Assembly (NCBI GenBank): GCA_018340375.1
Contig: JAFFJZ010000012.1
Location: 2,046,001 to 2,110,000 of the forward strand
Source of the DNA: Gonatopus flavifemur
Taxonomy: Eukaryota > Arthropoda > Insecta > Hymenoptera > Dryinidae
Reading direction: 5' to 3'
DNA length: 64,000 bases
Shown: positions 60,336-64,000 of the stretch, piece by piece
How positions within the stretch are numbered: position 1 is the stretch's first letter
How the letters are laid out: every line of letters begins with the position of its first letter
Made by a program: the position numbers and the translations under genes
The notes under the pieces: generated by a model
Told to the model about the DNA's origin: nothing
The model's database searches: none
The model's input: the letters and a program-made list of their open reading frames with translations, nothing else

Positions 60336-60571
60336 CGTGACTGTAGCCCACACGACTGGCTCGTGTTATGCAAGAAAATCATTCCAACACTACTGGTGAC
60401 TGTGGTAACACGGGTCAGTCGTGTCTGCGCACTAGAGAGTCGTTTTTCTACACTACTCTCTACTGTGGAGACACGACTGATTCGTGTTACCACAGTAACC
60501 AGTAGCGTGGAAATGATTTTTTTACATAACACGAGCGTGTTACATAATAGTCGTGTGGGCTACAGTAACCA
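60336..60571. mobile_element. Long hairpin with ACTGTAGCCCACACGACT arms
   Basis: Both arms, about 100 bp, match closely: GCCCACACGACT with AGTCGTGTGGGC, and GGTGACTGTGGTAACACG with CGTGTTACCACAGTAACC. Overlapping open frames on both strands are artefacts of the palindrome. Confidence 0.85.
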
Positions 60572-60574
60572 CTA

Positions 60575-60824
60575 CACGGAAAGAAGAAAACAGCACTGGT
60601 TACTGTCCATAACAGCCATCAGTTGAAAAACAAATGAAAACACGCTTGGATGATAGAGGTTAGCGCGATCACAGTGATTTGTACTGCAGTGAAATTTGTC
60701 AATGCTGTTTGGACATTCACGGTTACTGGGAGACGCAGTAATGAACGGCGTGAATTTGATTTTTCATTTTTTTCAATGAATTACTGCGATTCACAGTAAC
60801 CATTGCTGTTTTCTTTTTTCCGTG
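60575..60824 (-). mobile_element. MITE with CACGGAAAGAAGAAAACAGC end, copy 2
   Basis: Second copy of 44190-44429; TA on each side, with the flanks extended as CACTA and TAGTG. Ends and GGTTACTGTGAATT-type words agree. Confidence 0.85.
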
Positions 60825-60826
60825 TA

Positions 60827-62380
60827 GTGTAGGATTTTCTCCGTGTACACACCATTCGGGCGATTGCATAATTCGATTAAACCAGATTTTTGCCTCTCGA
60901 GCAGATCCTAATAGACAAAAGTAAGATTTTAACGTAGCTTACAAGGAAGCAGAGATCCCGAAAATCATCTCCTTGCTTTTGCATGAAAAAATGTTACGTC
61001 ATAAACCTGAGATACATGATGTACATGAGCCGCTCCGTTATGTTTATAGTACCATTTATGGTAACATGATTCGCGTTACTGTGGTAACTACATCAACCTA
61101 AGAATTTGATGCATTTTGTATGCTCCCCAATAGAAACATAGAAGAATATAGATTCAGTACGAAACAAAGTTTACTTTGCCACATTATGGAAATGGAAAAA
61201 AAGTGCAAGAGAATATGTTGAATAGTTTCGTATACGACTACGCAGATTACATCCTGAACGTACGTTCCACGAGTTCGCCATAAATACGTATACACATCCA
61301 TCCGCACAATGCACATAAAAAACAAGTCGGTTGGCTATACTTGCGTTAAATATGCGTTGCCATGTATTTTAGTTTCCTCCTCACACTTGAATGCCCATAC
61401 TCGTGGAGTCACGTACCTATCATTTTTCTCCACATTTTTTCCTTCCTTTTATTTTCATTTCAAATACGTATCCGCCTTCGCAGCTCAAAGGCACATCGGT
61501 AATAATATACATAAGTATAAAACGTTGGTCATACAATGCCTCCTCGACTTCATTCATGTTGGTTATTTTTTTTTCTCTTTATTATAGAATCAAATGTGTA
61601 AATATCAACGATTAAGAGACCAAAATTTATGCTTTAAGTATAATTTTTGTCGCCCTCCCGTTGTCGTTGACTCGTTCACTTTCGCGCATTGCTTATTCTT
61701 TCTTTCCTTCCTCGCGCGTGGGCGTTGAAAAGAGTTTGGACTTCCACGAAAAGATAACGCTCACTCGCTACAACGCAACGAACGAACGACCCTTTCGTAT
61801 TTCAATACACCTTTGTTCGTTCTCTATTGAGAAAGGAAGAGGAAAAAACATTGGGAGAGACAGAGGGGAAGAGCTAAAGAAACCAAGAATTCCAACTGAG
61901 TTTTCAAGTGAGAAATAGCAGAGTTACTATACTACAAAGCATAACCTTTTGCGCCAACGGATTTTTCTCTTGGATAAAATATTCTGGATAACATCTTTTT
62001 GAGGTTTCCAGGTTCCGGATGAATTATACGGAGATACAGAAATAAACACGCTGTTATGCTCCAGCAAAATTCGTTTGCTATTATATAATACCTCGATTCG
62101 TTGCATAAATCCATGAAATGCTACTGTTATTGACTCGATCTTTGATCCAAAATCCATATTATCCGAAATACCCTAAACGCCCAGTACCACAGTACTCGAA
62201 TGAATGAATAAATAAATAAAAATTAACAAAGAATTAACCGTATGAGCATAAGAAAACTTTGACACAAGTTGCTAATTCTCGTATACTCACATAATTCAGA
62301 GCGCGAAAATCAAAGTAAGTAAATAAATTTAAAATATATATTAAGAGCATCCCATTGTTTGTCTATCAGATTTATTACTA
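60827..62380. other. Non-coding, mostly non-repetitive
   Basis: No supported gene. Bases 61660-61900 are richer in GC and free of the inverted repeats common elsewhere. Frames of up to 92 codons lack splice context or homology. Confidence 0.45.
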
Positions 62381-62749
62381 TGTACTTTACCACTCAGTCA
62401 ATTTTTTCAAAAAGTTGAGATAGATCTTAAAACTGCACAAACTATGATACAAAATACATTGGAACTTTTAGCTGAAAAACGAGAAAAATCAAACAAAAAG
62501 TTTGTTCTGTTATTCGAAGAGTCGGAAAGAATTGCGGATGAATTAGGATGCGAGATTTAGGTACCTCGAAGGACTGGAAAACAAAGACATCGCGAGAATT
62601 ATCCTTCTCAAAATTCAATTGATTACTATAGGCAATCTGTATATATACCGGTAATAGAGAACTTTATTGAAGATTTGAAGCGACGTTTCTCTCAAAACAC
62701 TCTTAATTTATATCATTTATCGGTTTTATTTCCCAATTCAAATCTTTTC
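62381..62749 (+). pseudogene. hAT-type transposase fragment with premature stop
   Basis: A single frame reads LPLSQFFQKVEIDL, then ERIADELGCEI, an in-frame TAG (62558-62560), then VPRRTGKQRHRENYPSQ, YYRQSVYIPVIENFIEDL and HLSVLFPN. Order and spacing fit the region before the dimerisation domain of hAT transposases related to the P52rIPK (THAP0) host protein. Both ends are missing and one stop interrupts it, so it is dead. No terminal repeats could be assigned to it. Confidence 0.78.
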
Positions 62750-62769
62750 CCTGGCGGAAACGTTACATC

Positions 62770-63180
62770 GTTTTTTTTGGGTGTAAATGGGGTGTAAGTG
62801 TAAATTGAGTGTAAAGTCGGTGGTATTTCGGTATTTTGGCGAATTTACACCCTGAAAACACGGTGTACTTGTGAATTTTTTACACCCAACAGTTACACCA
62901 AATCCACACTCAATTTTCACCCATCGTACACCAACAAGAAATCCAAGAAATGAAGAGTATACACCATAATTTCACCTTGTTTACACCGAGAAACATCCGT
63001 ACTTGATGTCAATCGGAACATAGGTACAACGAATTCTCACCCATTTTACACTGAATCTCCACTGAGCGAACACCAAACAGAAGATTCGGCAAGTAGGAAA
63101 TATCTACCCAATTTCACCAGGTTCACGACAAAAGATCTGTGCAGATGATTTTAATCAAAACACAGGTACACCGAAATCCC
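62770..63180. repeat. Region dense in TACACC / GGTGTA words
   Basis: GGGTGTAA, TACACCC, TTACACC and ACACCAA variants occur about every 20-40 bases, first mostly GGTGTAA (62778-62812), then mostly TTACACC in inverse. This is the pattern of a foldback element with internally repeated arms; ends were not located. Confidence 0.55.
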
Positions 63181-63595
63181 ACTGAATCAACGAATAAAAT
63201 GAAAGAAGTACTGAGAACGACAAGAAACAAAAAACGCCTGAAAAAAGGGAGGATTCAACCAAAAATGATACAAATACAAACAATAGACAGACAAAACAGA
63301 ATTAAGATCACACAGAACAAACTTTTGAAGAGGAAAAAACAAGAGGACGTGAACGAAGATGAAAAAACGGAACAAGTTGAAAGGACAGGAAAATTACAGC
63401 GATCAAAAGGCGGAGAAAGAAGAGAAATAAACCTGAAGAAAGAATTTTTAAAAAAGAAGAGAAGATAAGAGGAAAGAGAATAAATTTTTACTTTTTTGAT
63501 AAATATTTATAACTTTGAAAATTTTTTAACTCAAGGAATATTCATCACCGATGCTCTGTTTTTGTCTTGACACTTCCTTTTTTTAATATTGATAA
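63181..63595. other. A-rich non-coding stretch
   Basis: The plus strand is purine-rich, giving a Lys/Arg/Gln-rich open frame to 63468 without known domain or codon structure. I regard it as chance. Confidence 0.5.
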
Positions 63596-64000
63596 GGGAC
63601 CGTCCATAAACTACGTGGCCTTATTTTTGTAACTTTTTGACCCCCCCCTCCCTCCATGTAGCTCTACCGTGGCTTTTTTAACACCCCCCCCCCTCACGTG
63701 GGAACATAGTTTTTCACGTTCAACTAAATTAATTTCAATCAAATAAATTTTTATTCAAATATGACCTCAATGAAATTGAAATTGACTGAAATGAAAGATT
63801 TATTTTATTAAAATAAAATTTCTCTCATTTCAAATGAAATTTACTTGAATGAAGAAGAATCTCATTTGATCCCATCAAATATATATCCATTTGTTATATT
63901 CAAATGGATCATTTTTCTGGAGATTTATATAGAATTTTCTTCCAAGTACAACATAAATAAAAAACCACGTAGCTTGGAACCGACCCCCCCCCCTCCCCCA
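63596..64000. mobile_element. Element with GGGACCGTCCATAAACTACG end, cut by window edge
   Basis: The left end GGGACCGTCCATAAACTACG is a common arthropod MITE terminus. The inner region has runs of C (63640-63652, 63683-63693) and palindromic TTTATTTTATTAAAATAAA. At the window end, AACCACGTAGCTTGGAACCG and another C run resemble the inverse of the left arm, so only the last bases are missing. Confidence 0.7.

Noticed and set aside
60242..60626. Overlapping frames of 96 and 123 codons on opposite strands
   Set aside because: They mirror each other because the DNA is a palindrome.
63145..63468. Lys/Arg/Gln-rich open frame
   Set aside because: Purine-rich composition alone explains it; no heptad or known motif.
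1..64000. CRISPR arrays, bacterial operons or phage genes
   Set aside because: No regular repeat-spacer pattern; introns and MITEs show nuclear animal DNA.

Overview
This is animal nuclear DNA, most likely from an insect and plausibly a hymenopteran. Genes are interrupted by short GT-AG introns (73 nt at 30282-30354). Non-coding DNA is AT-rich with many (TA)n, (TAA)n and (GA)n tracts. There is a short TTAGG-like tract near 46093. The recognisable genes are the insect-type Glut4EF zinc finger/C-clamp factor and the ribosome-biogenesis factor URB1. The species call is inference; no mitochondrial or marker gene is present.

Layout. Bases 1-10250 are non-coding and probably intronic or upstream DNA of Glut4EF, with a 2 kb composite inverted-repeat element at 1351-3358 and a duplicated 65-bp block (8612, 8997). 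The last three coding exons of Glut4EF lie at 10254-11230 (+). Bases 11231-24650 are AT-rich, poor in transposons and rich in microsatellites, with one convincing 255-bp MITE (18641) and one possible cassette exon (12654-12803). A tRNA-Asp(GUC) gene sits at 24650. Bases 24820-28280 are a packed cluster of foldback elements, several flanked by TTAA. URB1 (16 exons, 1974 aa) occupies 28907-35911 (+).

Bases 39214-42119 carry a tail-to-tail pair of paralogous genes of an unnamed family. I read them as OTU-like cysteine-protease domains in permuted order: the His block precedes the Asp-x-x-Cys block, and a conserved Cys/His-rich C-terminal region follows. One copy has an intron; the other is intronless at the same position. 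This is the most interesting part of the window.

Bases 43.9-64 kb are a transposon graveyard. An 8.34-kb hAT-type element (44777-53116, 8-bp target duplication) contains at least eight further insertions, including a second hAT-type element (47380-49885) with its own 8-bp duplication. A pogo-like element (54017-55287) retains only a helix-turn-helix reading frame. Further on are a large inverted repeat (57.0-58.6 kb), a broken hAT transposase fragment (62381-62749) and an element cut by the window end (63596-64000).

The genes do not form an operon or pathway. Glut4EF is a transcription factor, URB1 acts in nucleolar 60S assembly, and the OTU-like pair has unknown function. Insertion boundaries and target duplications were read by eye from the sequence. 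Family names rest on motif recognition without database searches.
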